This document shows, piece by piece, positions 1-10,088 of a stretch of 64,000 bases of DNA. The position numbers and the translations under genes were made by a program. Within the stretch, counting starts at the first letter, position 1. The number at the start of each line of letters is the position of its first letter. The notes under the pieces are model-generated. The model saw only the letters and a program-made list of their open reading frames with translations. It was not told the origin of the DNA and did no database searches. The DNA comes from Plantago ovata (Eukaryota; Streptophyta; Magnoliopsida; Lamiales; Plantaginaceae): the NCBI GenBank assembly GCA_028274465.1, contig CM051458.1:71673766-71737765 (forward strand), in the 5' to 3' direction.

Positions 1-51
1 GGAAAGGAGATCAATGAACGGGAAGCCTAGTACCCGCAAAAAGAAGAGATA
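1..51 (+). pseudogene. C-terminal tail of gag-protease (E1), partial
   Basis: The first 51 bases encode the lysine- and arginine-rich end of the gag-protease polyprotein and its TAG stop. The same tail (Met-Glu-Arg-Arg-Ser-Met-Lys-Gly-Lys-Pro) closes the copies ending at 13466 and 19624. The rest of the gene is outside the window, so its integrity is unknown. Confidence 0.7.
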
Positions 52-1123
52 GGCGCAGACAGGAGTCGAATCAAAGACTTTAAACAATGACGCTATCCGG
101 GAGGCAACCCGGAATTTTTACCGCTTTCTTTACTGCTTTTCTGCATGCATTCATTCTTGAACTATTTGCTTCTCATATGCGAATTTGTTCATGTCTGTGT
201 CGTATATGCTTATGTTGAGTGAGATTTTTCGAGTGATTTTTTGAAAAAATTGATTTCGGGGATTAAAACCGCATTTTCTGACGTAGGAGACCGTCTCCCC
301 GCATTCGGGAGCACGGGGCGAACCGCCCCGTGTGGGGCGAACCGCCCCACTGTCCCGGAACTTCAAAAACGCGGATTTCAACCCAAAAACCTTATTTTCT
401 TCATTCTTCTTCATCCATACTCCCAAAAAACCCGAAAAGTGCGATTTTGCTTCTAAATCTTCATAACCTCTTCATTTCTTGACCAAATTGAGTGTTCTTT
501 AGCTTAATTCGAAGCCTATTACATGATCTATCATCCTATCCGAACAGATTTCATCCTAATTCGTTAGATTTGCAGATCTGAGGTATCATCCTTAGAACCC
601 TAATTTTCGAATTTGGGGGTTTTCTATTTTGAGCTTTAATTATGCTTATTTGATGCATGGGCATGTTGTTTGTATGATTAGACATGTTATTTACTATCAA
701 TTGCATGCTCAATTTTGCTTGGATTGTTGATTTGGGTATTTTGCTGCTAGATGATATATGTTGTTCTGCAATATGTCTTTATCTTTGATTTCTTGCATAT
801 GATTGTGTTTATTGTCGTAATATTGGTAGATTTGACGATAGAATGCTTAATTATTGAATATGAGGATTTATGATGATTGGATTTTTCGCTGCTATGGTAT
901 GAATTGAGCCTTGTTATCAAGGATATTGGTTGTCTAGTAGAAGTATGATGTGATGTATCGCATGTAGTAGTTACGTTGGTATGTTGCATGATGAAGAAGC
1001 TAGGCTAGACATTGCGGATTGGGGAGTTCGATTGTTGATTTTATCACTTGTGTGTTTCGCTTTTACACTAGTATGTATTTGAGTCAGTTTTGTGTCATAC
1101 GAGGTGCTAACAGCTGTTTGTAG
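52..1123 (+). other. UTR/intron-like leader of the extra module (E1)
   Basis: No long ORF is convincing here. The stretch is shared with elements B (13467-14540) and A (19625-20699). It begins with a short GC inverted repeat, then a pair of GC-rich palindromes (314-330 and 334-348, core GGGGCGAACCGCCCC). Pyrimidine-rich sequence resembling a plant 5' UTR follows, and then T-rich intron-like sequence. It ends in a splice-acceptor-like TGTTTGTAG at 1123, directly before the conserved small ORF. The resemblance to the start of a host gene is inference. Confidence 0.45.
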
Positions 1124-1511
1124 GTACCATACCAAGGGAAGGAAGCATTCCCGTATGATCGCTGTGAAGAACCATGTCAAGGAAGGTGATCTCGCTAGAT
1201 GTGCGTTCGAGCCAAGGGGTTTTGCAACAACGTCGTGGATTATCCAAGAGGAGGAGCTAGAGTATACCTGGAGTAAGGACTCCTATGCCTATTCATGCAC
1301 CACCGAAGGGACAGAAACCATTATTACGTCATCACTCCATCACGAGGACTGCAAAGTTCGAGTGAACTGGAAGGCACCGGGACATTCTCGCCGCGATGGA
1401 TTCAATCTTGAGTTCGTAGTTGCTAGAAGGTTCCGAAGCGCTAGCTTGGTTCCAAAACATAATGACATGGGTACTCAGCGCCTTGTTGGGATGCCCCTTG
1501 CCTGCCTCTAA
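1092..1511 (+). CDS. Conserved small ORF of unknown function in the extra module (E1)
   Basis: The ORF gives about 139 residues, or about 129 if read from the acceptor-like AG at 1123. I do not recognise the product. Homologous ORFs lie at the same place in B (14437-14829) and A (20668-21108), sharing a core with CAFEPRGFATTSW and EEELEYTWSKDSYAYSC. The A copy carries a small in-frame insertion (around Tyr-Trp-Arg-Gly) and the B copy stops early. There is no signal peptide or membrane segment. It lies downstream of gag-protease, where other gypsy elements carry an extra or env-like ORF, but it shows no envelope features. It could be an exon captured from a host gene; coding status is unproven. 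Confidence 0.4.
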   Translation: MSYEVLTAVCRYHTKGRKHSRMIAVKNHVKEGDLARCAFEPRGFATTSWIIQEEELEYTWSKDSYAYSCTTEGTETIITSSLHHEDCKVRVNWKAPGHSRRDGFNLEFVVARRFRSASLVPKHNDMGTQRLVGMPLACL

Positions 1512-2552
1512 AAGGAGCATAACATTGATATTGGGAGCATCAACTATAGAGAATGTGGACAAAATTGGAGAAAAAGGTGGAAGACTTCTGAGTATCCAAG
1601 CAGCTTACTGAAACCTTCTCGTGGTGTAAACCGTTGGAGGGGGAGGTCCTGATACCACTGCCCTTTCCCCTTCAACAGTTCACATCCTATTGGAGGGCTA
1701 CAGGATGGAGAATTCCATAACAGCGGCGGCTAATCTTGAGAATTCTACCTGCCACTACAACTCTACTAGTGAGGATGTGCGTGATAGTAGTGACAATGAA
1801 GGCCATACGGGCAATGTTGATACTAACTGAGGAGTTGCTCCTATACGTCCCATAATTGAAACTACCGCGCCTACCTGAAGACCTGATAACTCCCTATTAA
1901 GCTCCCGGAGGAGGCCCAATAAATCACAAGCAGCATACTCAGCCGACCGAGGCCAAACCATAGGGTAACATCTAGTATCACATCTTATTTCCTCATTTTC
2001 TTACTGCTAGGGACTAGCGTTAATTTCATGAGGGGGGATGGGATTTAAGTGATCTGATGTTGTTAGTTTGGAGCTTGACATTGGTAGGCTGAGTATAGTA
2101 CCTCGCATGATTTATTCGTCTGCATTTGCATCTGCACGTTTACTGCTTTCTTAGATTTTTAGGTTGCATTTCATTGCATTCATCCTAGGATAGACTTGCA
2201 TGTTTTATATCGAGTTTATTGCCGAATTTTTTGAACTTTTATATTGGGTAGATCAACTAGCTATGACATTAATCGTATGCTTCATCTCTATGAATTTGTT
2301 TGAGGTTTTTCTCGCTTGGCTTGTCTCATTTGTGTTTTGCACTTAGTTGAGCTTGGTAGTCTCGTCATCACTTAGTGGTGTTTTCTCTACTGCGGTTCAC
2401 GAAGGCCTTTATAATAGGATGATGCATGTTAGGGTCTTATGGTTGTTTCCCGAGTAATTATGTACCTAAGAGGCAACAAGTCTTCGCCATGCTTTGAGAT
2501 TGCTAAATGCCTAGGAAGGAGGTAGTGTGAGGTTGTGTGATCCTTTGTTTAT
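1512..2552 (+). other. Module end and shared 3' region (E1)
   Basis: Up to about 1930 this continues the extra module. It is a decayed version of the small acidic ORF that is open in element B at 15107-15295. From about 1938, at CTCAGCCGACCGAGGCC, it enters a 3' region common to E1, A, B and F. In F the gag ORF ends inside this same stretch. I see no gene in the remainder. Confidence 0.5.
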
Positions 2553-2689
2553 AACCTATTCTTCCGAATAGGTTTGGGGAGGGGGTTACACCATCGTTAG
2601 ACTTGTTTCTGTTTTTCATTTTCGTATCGTGAGTTTATTTTTCCGTTTTCCGTAAATTTTGTACTCCAACCTATTCTTTCGAATAGGTT
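2553..2689 (+). repeat. Paired 9-bp hairpins in the 3' region (E1)
   Basis: Two perfect inverted repeats, AACCTATTC / GAATAGGTT with 4-nt loops, lie at 2553-2574 and 2668-2689. The same pair recurs in B (15970-15991, 16083-16104), F (36860-36881, 36974-36995) and C on the minus strand (56007-56028; 55893-55914 with one mismatch). Spacing is about 113-115 bp in each. Conservation across copies points to a functional element of the RNA, for example in packaging or 3' processing, but that is inference. Confidence 0.75.
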
Positions 2690-2744
2690 TGGGGAAGTCG
2701 TGTGAGTCATTTTGTTTCCCTTTTTGTTGTGCTATTGCTGGCTA

Positions 2745-2888
2745 TAAAAAAAAATCGAAAAAAAGAAAGAAAAATTCCAGAAAAAAAGAAAAAAAAAGAA
2801 AAGGAAAAAGAATTATGAAAGAAAAAAAAAAGGAAAAAAAGAAAAGACCCCAAAAAAGCAAAGAAGGGTCCAAAAAAGAAATCCAAAT
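2745..2888 (+). repeat. Long A/G-rich tract (E1)
   Basis: About 140 bases are almost pure purine on the plus strand (runs of A broken by G, TCG and CC). The tract occurs at the same place in B (16159-16305), F (37051-37165) and, as pyrimidine on the plus strand, C (55700-55850). It lies about 600 bp before the 3' LTR, so it is not the immediate plus-strand primer. It may be an auxiliary polypurine tract. ORFs read through it are compositional artefacts. Confidence 0.7.
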
Positions 2889-3487
2889 AGCAGTTTAGCA
2901 AAGTGTAGAGTCTTTTCTATTTTTGTAATGTTCGTAATCGTGTTCTTTCTGTTTTTATCTTTTTTGTCTTGAGTGTCATCTGTTCTAGACCACCCTCGTC
3001 CTGCCATTCAGGAAGTGGTGAATAGCTTAAGACTTTACTTGAGAGATGGGTAGAATAGGGGAGTGTTATCTTTTATAGGGAACCCTCCTTCGTTTGATGA
3101 GAGCCAGTACTGGTTCGACCTCTTTTGAGGAAAGTCTTAACATGGTGGAACAGCAGTAAGTCCTCAGTTTCATAGGCACGGGGCAACCATTCGTATCTTA
3201 GCATGCTTCATTACATCGTCACTGACTAGGTCCACGTAGAGAATGTTACGAGAGACTATCTTGTCTTGACATAAGTGCTTATGTGGATGTGTATAAGTCA
3301 ATCGAAGAATTCTTCGACCTATATTCATGCTTTGATTTATATGGTTTTTGTTCATATGTTATTTGGTAGATTCAGTAGATTAGTTCATTTTATTTGGCAT
3401 GAATCTCCATTTTGTGTCTTGCATGTTTTTTGTATTAGAGTCTAGCTTAGTTGCTTGAGGACAAGCAAAGGTTCGGTTTGGGAAGTT
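2889..3487 (+). other. Conserved 3' untranslated tail of the gypsy family (E1)
   Basis: No gene. The sequence is closely repeated in B (16306-16901), A (22195-22377 and 29363-29773), F (37166-37745) and C (55081-55690, minus strand). It ends in a purine-rich GGTTTGGG(G)AGTT directly before the LTR start, the expected place for the plus-strand primer. Confidence 0.6.
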
Positions 3488-4764
3488 TGATGAATGTGTA
3501 TTTTACACTTTCATTCGAGTCTTTTTCACCTATTTTAGCTATCCTCTATGTTAATTTAGCTATATTTTAGTACATTTTATTAGAATAGTGTCACGTTTCC
3601 CTTTAGATTTTATTTTACAGGTTTTGGTTGAAATTCGAAGATTTCTGGGCAATTATATTGAAGTTGACAAGGAATTGGTGTTCCAGAAGCTTATTTGGAG
3701 TATGTGAAGGTTTCCGGATAGGATTTGGAGTCTAGGGGTCGAATCTGGAGGTTACAAGGCCACTAGAAGTCAGAAACCGAGTCCGAAAAGGTGAAGAAAT
3801 CCAAAACCGCGTTGAAAAATGCGGAATTCCGTGAAAAAGACGGGGGGCGAACCGCCCCAACCTGCGGCGAACCGCCCCAGAGTTTTTTCGGGGCCTATAT
3901 ATAGTGCTCAGTTTTCTCTCCGAAAATCATATCTTTCCAGATCTACTTTCTAACCTCTCTCTATAGTTTTAGGTAGGAACTTCCCGGGGCCTGTCCTGGG
4001 AGTTCTGTAGCTTAGGGGATACTTTTTCATAGCAGTTTGGAGCTCGTAGGACCGCAATCATCCGGAGATTGACAACCTTCGGTAACTTTGTATCTTACAG
4101 TTTTATTCTACTTATTTTATATTCTTTCAACATATTTTCTTCTATGATTTCTGTTGATTGCATGCCTATTATGAGTAGCTAAACTGATCGTTAGTGGTAG
4201 TATGTGAATTCTTAGCGAGGGAAGATAATCATGCTAATGGCTATATCGCGCATTATACTCCGTGTCATTGCTTTATTTCGTTGATCAGTTGTAACCAAAA
4301 TTCTCGTATGTTGTATGGATTATTATGCACAATTGGACACTAGTCGACCATCAGACCAATTATCTTCGTAGTGTTGAATAATTACGGAACACATTAGGAC
4401 AATCGTGATTGACTAGTCAGACCAAATTATCTTCGTAGTGCTTAATACTTGCAGCAGGACACTAGATTGATTCAAAGATCTCTATGCAAGACCGAGGAAT
4501 TTATGCATGATTATCGACCCATTATGTTAAGAAGGACCATACTATCACCAATCTCCATTATCTGCTAGAAAACCCCCTATTGCTATCTGTCTGCTGTTTT
4601 TATATTCTCTTGTTAAATAGATAAAGCAAGTTATAGTCCTGAGAGAACGACACTCGAGTCATTCTACTGCTACACTACGGTTTTCGTTGTAGTTGTGGAT
4701 TGCCTTTGGCTAAATAACAAATTTATTTGACTGAACCGTGACCTGACAAATCTCGCGCTCATCA
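3488..4764 (+). repeat. 3' LTR of element E1
   Basis: The LTR is 1277 bp, starts TGATGAA and ends in ATCA. Two GC-rich palindromic motifs around 3841-3879 sit just upstream of a TATA box (TATATATAG at 3896-3904), which marks the likely U3 promoter. Its end has drifted (GCTCATCA instead of GTTCATCA). The right flank is minus-strand copia ORF3. Confidence 0.9.
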
Positions 4765-5595
4765 GTATGATGATGCTTTTCAGCATTCATTTCCATGTAG
4801 TTAGTCACCCACAAATGCATGCCCCAATTGCTGGCATGGAGAAGCTGTGTATCTGAAATGCTTTTCGGATGAATCTTTCTTAGCCAGAGAAGATCTTCTT
4901 CTTGATCCTTAGCAGTGAGATAGAAGTACTCATAAGGAATCAATCCAAGTCTCTTCTTTGTTTTCTTTGTTACTGGGTCAGAGTAGTAAGCAATGCCAGG
5001 TGGTTTGATCAGATTTGGTTCTTGTTTGTATGTCTTACCAATGGCGATTCTTCTTACTGAGACCTCAAGATTCAACCATCTCCGAGCAATATTTCTTGGA
5101 AGGGATTGTTCCCTTTGATTTCTTTGGACTTTGAGTTCAATCCATTTGAACATTTGATTCAAAATGGTTGTAGGAAAGAACTCATTTACCAGCAAGTCTT
5201 CCAGCTTTAAAATCCAGCAACCATGAATGTTTCTGATTACATTCTGAGTGGTTTCTTCATTGCTGCTCTTTGTGTATTCAATGCCGGAGCCAATAGCAAT
5301 GCTGGCCAGCCTCTTTTCTTCCTGTCTTTGCCTTCTTCTTCTTGTCTTAGCATTGTCTTGATCTCTTGCTGAAGAGTCAGACGAAAAATGCTTTGAGTGG
5401 CCAGACGGAGTCAAGGCTGTTAAGGGTCTAGCTCTTATGGCTTGAGCTATTGTTTGATTGTCATCATCTTCATCATCTTCATTCAGATTGTGATGACTTT
5501 CAGTATGGCAAAAATCTTGAGTTTCAGCAGCGGTTTTTCTCTTTTTGGTACTTGCTGAATTAAACTCAGATTCTGCTTGCCTTTTAGAACTTTGG

Positions 5596-5629
5596 GCAGT
5601 GGCACATCAAGAGCAGTGGCACATCAAGA
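5596..5629. repeat. 17-bp tandem duplication at the ORF3 frame break
   Basis: The unit GCAGTGGCACATCAAGA occurs twice, head to tail (5596-5612 and 5613-5629). The open frame entering from the right ends just past it and a different frame continues to its left. By my count, losing one unit would not bring the two frames into phase, so at least one further indel is needed. Confidence 0.85.
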
Positions 5630-8012
5630 GAAGGAGGGGTTTGGTTTCTTTTTCTGGTATTCTTCTTTTCCCCCTTAGACATGGATTGCAACATCGGAGT
5701 GATGTGCAGAGAATAAAACTCATTGCAATTTTCAGCAAGAGTGCTTAAACTGTTATACTTCATGATGATTTGTTGTTGGTCAGAAGTCATTTTTGACAAC
5801 TCTCTTTGAATACTCATCATGTTCTCTTCATGTCTTTTCTCTGTTGCGGCCTTCTCATCCATGAAAGTCTGTGCCTTTACGAGAGCGGTCTTTGCTAGCT
5901 TTAGAGCTTGACTTACATCTTCTTCATAGCTTTTGTGATAAAGACTGATGTCTTTCTGAGCTATGGTCAAAGTAGTAGTGCGTCTCAGCACTGTAGCCAA
6001 TATCTTTCCAAAGTCAAGTGGGCTCTCAGCAAGCAATGCCTCATCTTCAGCTTTGCAGGTATTATGGACTTCCTTTAATGCTAAAATTCTAGGAGTAAAC
6101 TCCTCAACTCTTGGGAACGGCACTAGATGTGGTGTCAAGGAATGAACCTTAAGTTCGGAAGCAAACTGATCATCACGCGTCAGCAATTCTGCTCTTAGAC
6201 CATCGTCTAAATCATTGATGTAATCAGGAGGAGGAATCTGAACAACTTTTGGGTCTCGCTTGGATTGTTCATCCTCATTTTCTGACAAGTAGTCATCATC
6301 CTCAGATTCATCAAGTTGAGCAACTTTAGAACCTTTATCAGTAGCTTCACTTCCTTTTTGTTGAGTGATTGCTGATGGCAACGCTTCAGACTGAACAACT
6401 GGAGTTTCACCAGTAGTTAGTTTTAATTGAGTTTGAGACTCAATTACTGGAGTTTCGCCAGTAGTAAATGGAAGGGAGGGGACTTCCGTTGATCTTACTC
6501 CTGAAGATTGACCAATTTCTAGATCCTGCGTATGCCTTGCATGGATCAAGAGACTATTCTGGAGAGCGCGTTTGTAATCTTCATCTTGTTCTTCATCATC
6601 CTCAAGGTTTTCTTCAGTAACCTTGGCATCAGAAACTGGACTTTTGCCATTTTTCAAGGCAGCCCTTTTTCTGGCATATTCCTCTTCAGTATCAGCACCT
6701 TGCACAGGTGCTTGATTTTCAGCAGCAGCAGGAGGAGGTTGAGATTCTTGCTGAGGTTGTTGTTGTTCAGCTTGCTGATTTTCAGGTTGAGCATTTTCAG
6801 CAACTGTCAACTTCAATCCTCCAGTATCAGGACTTGGACCTTGATTGTCATCATCATCGTCTTTCTTGTCCTTGGAATCTTTTCCTTCATCATCACTGGG
6901 ATCAGTGGGAATGTTCTCATCTTCTTCTTCTTCATCATCGTCGGTCAGAATGACTAGCTCAACATGCTTATACAAAGCAACACTTGTCACTTCCTCTTCC
7001 TCATTGATTTTGTGGGGATCAGCCACCACAGGTACAAATGAACCTTTGAGTATCACAGCTTGTTCAGCTGGAGAGGCAGTCTTGAATTTTGCCTTCATAT
7101 TCTCTCTGATTTGAGCAATCAGATTCGAGCTCATTTGCTGAGAATATGACATTTCTTCAGGAAGGATGGAGTGGACAAATGTTTCGAGCTTCAGCAGAGA
7201 AGATCTCTTTTTCTCGTTTGAGGGATGAAGGTGAAGATCAGATAAATCCATTCGCCTATACCTTTGCCAGTTGCTGACGGACTTAGCAACTCTAGTCCTT
7301 TTGAAGTTCAAGTACAGTTCCTCAGAACTTACTTGATGATCTTCAGTGATGAGTACCACTTCAGTGGTCTCCTTTTGAGCCTGAAAAAGAACGTTATTTA
7401 GATCAGGATTGGTTTGGAGAATTGTTTTAGAGTTCATATCTGGAACATGATTTACCTGCTGAGAGTCAGCAAGCTCATGTAGTACAATTTCCATTCCATG
7501 AGGAGCTTGAGTAGCATCCCCCATTTGTTCATCATGAAATAAATTAGAGTTAGACACAAGTACTAAGTTGTCAAACTTAGTTTTAATACCAAAATAATTA
7601 ACTACCTGCTGAGCAGGGAGTGTTGGTTCTGGTACAGAGGCTTCAGCAACCATCTGACTTGCATCTTGAGAAGTCTGTAGAGATAATATAATATTAGCGA
7701 AAGAACAAGTTTCAGAAATCGAAGTTTTACTGATGGTTGAATTAACTACCTGCTGAAGAAGGACAGGTTGTGGCTCAGTCCTTTCAGCATTAACAGTTTC
7801 TTCAGCTTCTTGGACTGTTTCTTCAGCCGACTTCTGGTTTTTCTCTATTTGAGAAAGCTGTGCAGTTTCAGCAATCTCCCTTGTCTCTGAAATGACAAGT
7901 TGAGCAGAAGCATCTTGACCCTTGAGCTCACTGCTTGTCATGAAGATATCAATGGATTTGTTGGATGATTCTTCAATCTCCAACTCCATTTGTTTGCTTA
8001 TTTCTTCCAGTA

Positions 8013-8017
8013 CAAGC
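8013..8017. repeat. Target-site duplication of element A, left copy
   Basis: CAAGC immediately precedes the 5' LTR start at 8018, and the identical CAAGC follows the 3' LTR end at 31044-31048. A 5-bp duplication is normal for LTR retrotransposon integrase. Confidence 0.9.
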
Positions 8018-9288
8018 TGATGAATGTGTATTTTACACTTTCATTTGAGTCTTTTTCACCTAATTTAGCTATCTTCTATGTTAATTTAGCTATATTTTAG
8101 TGCATTTTATTAGAATAGTGTCACATTTCTCTTTAGATTTTATTTTACAGGTTTTGGTTGAAAATCGAGGATTTCAGGGAAATTATATTGAAGTTGACAA
8201 GGAATTGGTGTTCCAGAAGCCTATTTGGAGTATCTGAAGGTTTCCGGATAGGATTTGGAGTCTAGGGGTCGAATCAGGAGGTTAGAAGGCCACTAGAAGT
8301 CAGAAACCGAGTCCGAAAAGGGGAAGAAATCCAAAAACGCGTCGAAATGCGGAATTCCGCGAAAAACTCTCCGGGGCGAACCGCCCGGTGTGTGGGGCGA
8401 ACCGCCCCACAGTAATTCGAAGCCTATATATAGTTGCTCAGTTTTCTCCGAAAATCATACTTTTCCAGACCTACTTTCTCACCTTTCTCTGTAGTTTTAG
8501 GTAGGGACTTCCCAGAGCCTGTTCTGGGAGTTCGTAGCTTAGGGGACTCTTTTTCATAGCAGTTTGGAGCTCGTAGGATCGCAATTCTCCGGAGATTGAC
8601 AACCTTCGGTAACTTTGTATCTTTCAGTTTATTCTACTTATTTATATATTCTTTCAACATGTTTTCTTCTATGATTTCTGTTGATTGCATGCCTATTATG
8701 AGTAGCTAAACTTATCGTTGGTGGTAGTATGTGAATTCTTAGCGAAGGGAAGATAATCATGCTAATGGCTATATCGCGCATTATACTCCGTGTTATTGCT
8801 TTATTTCGTTGATCAGGCACAGCCTAAATTCTCGTATGTTGTATTAATTATTATGCACAATTGGACCCTCGTCGACCTGTACGCGAGTTTATCTTCGTAG
8901 TGTTGAATAATTACGGAACACAATAGGACAATAGTGCTTGACTTGTCAGAATCATTATCTTCGTAGTGCTTAATAATTGCAACAGGACATTAGATTGATT
9001 CAAAGATCTCCATGCAAGACCGAGGAATTTACGCATGATTATCTACCCGTTATGCTTTGAAGGATCATACTATCACCAATCTCCATTATCTGTTAGAAAC
9101 CCCTTTGCTTTTACGTCTGCTGTTTTATATTCTCTTGTTAAATACATAAAGCTAGTTATAGTCCTGAGAGAACGATACTCGAGTCATTCTATTGCTACAC
9201 TACGGTTTTCGTTGTAGTTGTGGATTGCCTTTGGCTAAATAACAAATATTATTTGACTAAACCGGAACCGACAAATCCGCGTTCATCA
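8018..9288 (+). repeat. 5' LTR of element A
   Basis: The LTR is 1271 bp, TGATGAA...TTCATCA. Paired GC motifs lie at about 8373-8408 and a TATA box (TATATATAG) at 8424-8432. By eye it differs from the 3' copy at roughly twenty positions, so the insertion is not very recent. Confidence 0.93.
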
Positions 9289-9291
9289 AAT

Positions 9292-9308
9292 TGACGCCGT
9301 TGCCGGGG
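9292..9308 (+). other. Primer binding site for tRNA-Asp (A)
   Basis: Three bases after the LTR, TGACGCCGTTGCCGGGG differs by one base from the complement of the 3' end of plant tRNA-Asp(GUC) (TGGCGCCGTTGCCGGGG). Elements B and F keep the exact form. Confidence 0.88.
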
Positions 9309-9429
9309 ACTATACTCCTTTTTTCTATTTAATTTGTTTATATTTTCATCTTTCAATTCCTAATTCTATTAGTTTTAGTTTTCCTTTTTAATCTCTGATA
9401 CTGCTTTCCTAGTCTGTTACAGATAGTGT

Positions 9430-10088
9430 ATGCCGCATACACGTTCTGCAGGAACACCGCTTGCTGATTCAATTGCTGAGATCGACAGAGTTTACCACCA
9501 AAGAAGGTGACTACTTGAAAGGCGCGCACTAGAGGAAATAGAGGATACCGATTTCTCTGAATATCTACACATTCTTTTCAAGGAAATCGACGGAATGGCA
9601 GAAGCTAGACCACTGAAGGCATGGGTTCAACCCACCAAGGATCGTATGAGGGGACCGGCGATTGTTCTTTCGTCTGCAACCCGAGATCTGGAGATCAAGA
9701 ACCACGCATTCCAACAACTTCCGAGGTTCTATGGCTTAGCAAAAGGGAAGATGTGATGGGGTACTTGCACGATATCGATGATTTCGTCAACCAACTCCCA
9801 CGACCCGGAGCTGATATAACAACGAATGAGTTGAGGATGAAGGTTTTTGCTATGGGACTTGGCGACAGAGCCAAGTCATGGTTGAGTTCTCCACCAGCAG
9901 GCTCGCTGGACACTTGGGAGAAGGTTTTTTCAGCTTTCATGGAGAAATACTTCCCTCACACCTTGACTACCGCGCTAAAGGTGCAGATCACTGGATTCAA
10001 GCAGGACTATGATGAGACCATCTACACCGCGTTGGAGAGGTTCCAAGATCTCACGAACAAGTGCCCTCACCATGGTTTTGAACTTTCT
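9430..10088 (+). pseudogene. Athila-like gag, N-terminal part (A)
   Basis: The start ATG at 9430 opens MPHTRSAGTP, as in the copies at 11313 and 58827 (minus). The fragment covers the N-terminal arm and most of the gag core (LRMKVFAMGLGDRAKSWL ... FERFQDLTNKCPHHGFEL). Gag forms the virus-like particle that packages element RNA. It carries an in-frame TGA at 9508-9510 and a +2 frameshift near 9740 (TTAGCAAAAGG where the other copies have TTATCAAGG). It is cut at about 10088 by element B; the rest of the gene resumes at 18124. It cannot make a full protein. Confidence 0.85.

Larger units (their letters stand above)
1..4764 (+). mobile_element. Gypsy-type non-autonomous LTR element E1, 3' portion
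   Basis: The window opens inside this element: the last codons of its gag-protease gene, a long non-coding and module region, and the complete 3' LTR (3488-4764). The order matches elements A and B further along, so its 5' LTR and gag lie upstream of the window. It ends at TTCATCA-type LTR sequence followed by GTATG, which belongs to the minus-strand copia ORF3. E1 therefore inserted into that ORF, and GTATG is the expected right target-site copy. No reverse transcriptase or integrase is visible in the part seen. Confidence 0.85.
4765..8017 (-). pseudogene. Copia-2 ORF3, middle and C-terminal part
   Basis: This is the continuation of the ORF that starts at 32807, reached after removing element A. 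From 8017 down to about 5630 it is one open frame. In order it has an N-terminal helical stretch, an acidic block (Asp/Glu runs near 6850-6960), a Gln/Pro-rich block (near 6710-6790) and a coiled-coil-like region near 5800-5880. The frame breaks at a 17-bp tandem duplication (5596-5629, stop TAA at 5584-5586). It continues in another frame from about 5606 to 4765, with a conserved C-terminal domain (Trp-Gly-Met-His-Leu-Trp-Val-Thr-Asn-Tyr). The same end is seen after the gap in copia-1, where the ORF stops. I see no membrane segment. By position it is the Sirevirus 'env-like' ORF; its function is unknown. The last codons are cut off by element E1. Confidence 0.65.

Noticed and set aside
2659-2898. 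Lysine-rich ORF over the A/G tract, and similar ORFs at 16117-16305, 37018-37218 and 55687-55923
   Set aside because: They are produced by the purine tract; the complementary strand gives equally open Phe/Leu-rich ORFs. No conserved protein outside the low-complexity part.
6532-6957. Hydrophobic plus-strand ORF opposite copia-2 ORF3
   Set aside because: Antisense of the acidic and Gln-rich part of ORF3; no conserved features.
4765-8017. ORF3 as a true retroviral envelope gene
   Set aside because: No signal peptide, transmembrane helix or cleavage site was visible; only the position downstream of pol fits.
8638-8820. 60-codon ORFs starting near MPDQRNKA (8638-8820, 10495-10677, 17475-17657, and 54268-54450, 59514-59696 on the other strand)
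   Set aside because: They occur in every gypsy LTR simply because the LTRs are homologous. They run antisense to the LTR transcript and have no coding features.
9292-9308. Possible tRNA-Asp gene because of the tRNA-like sequence after each gypsy LTR
   Set aside because: Only about 17 nt complementary to the tRNA 3' end are present, at the position of a primer binding site; no cloverleaf.
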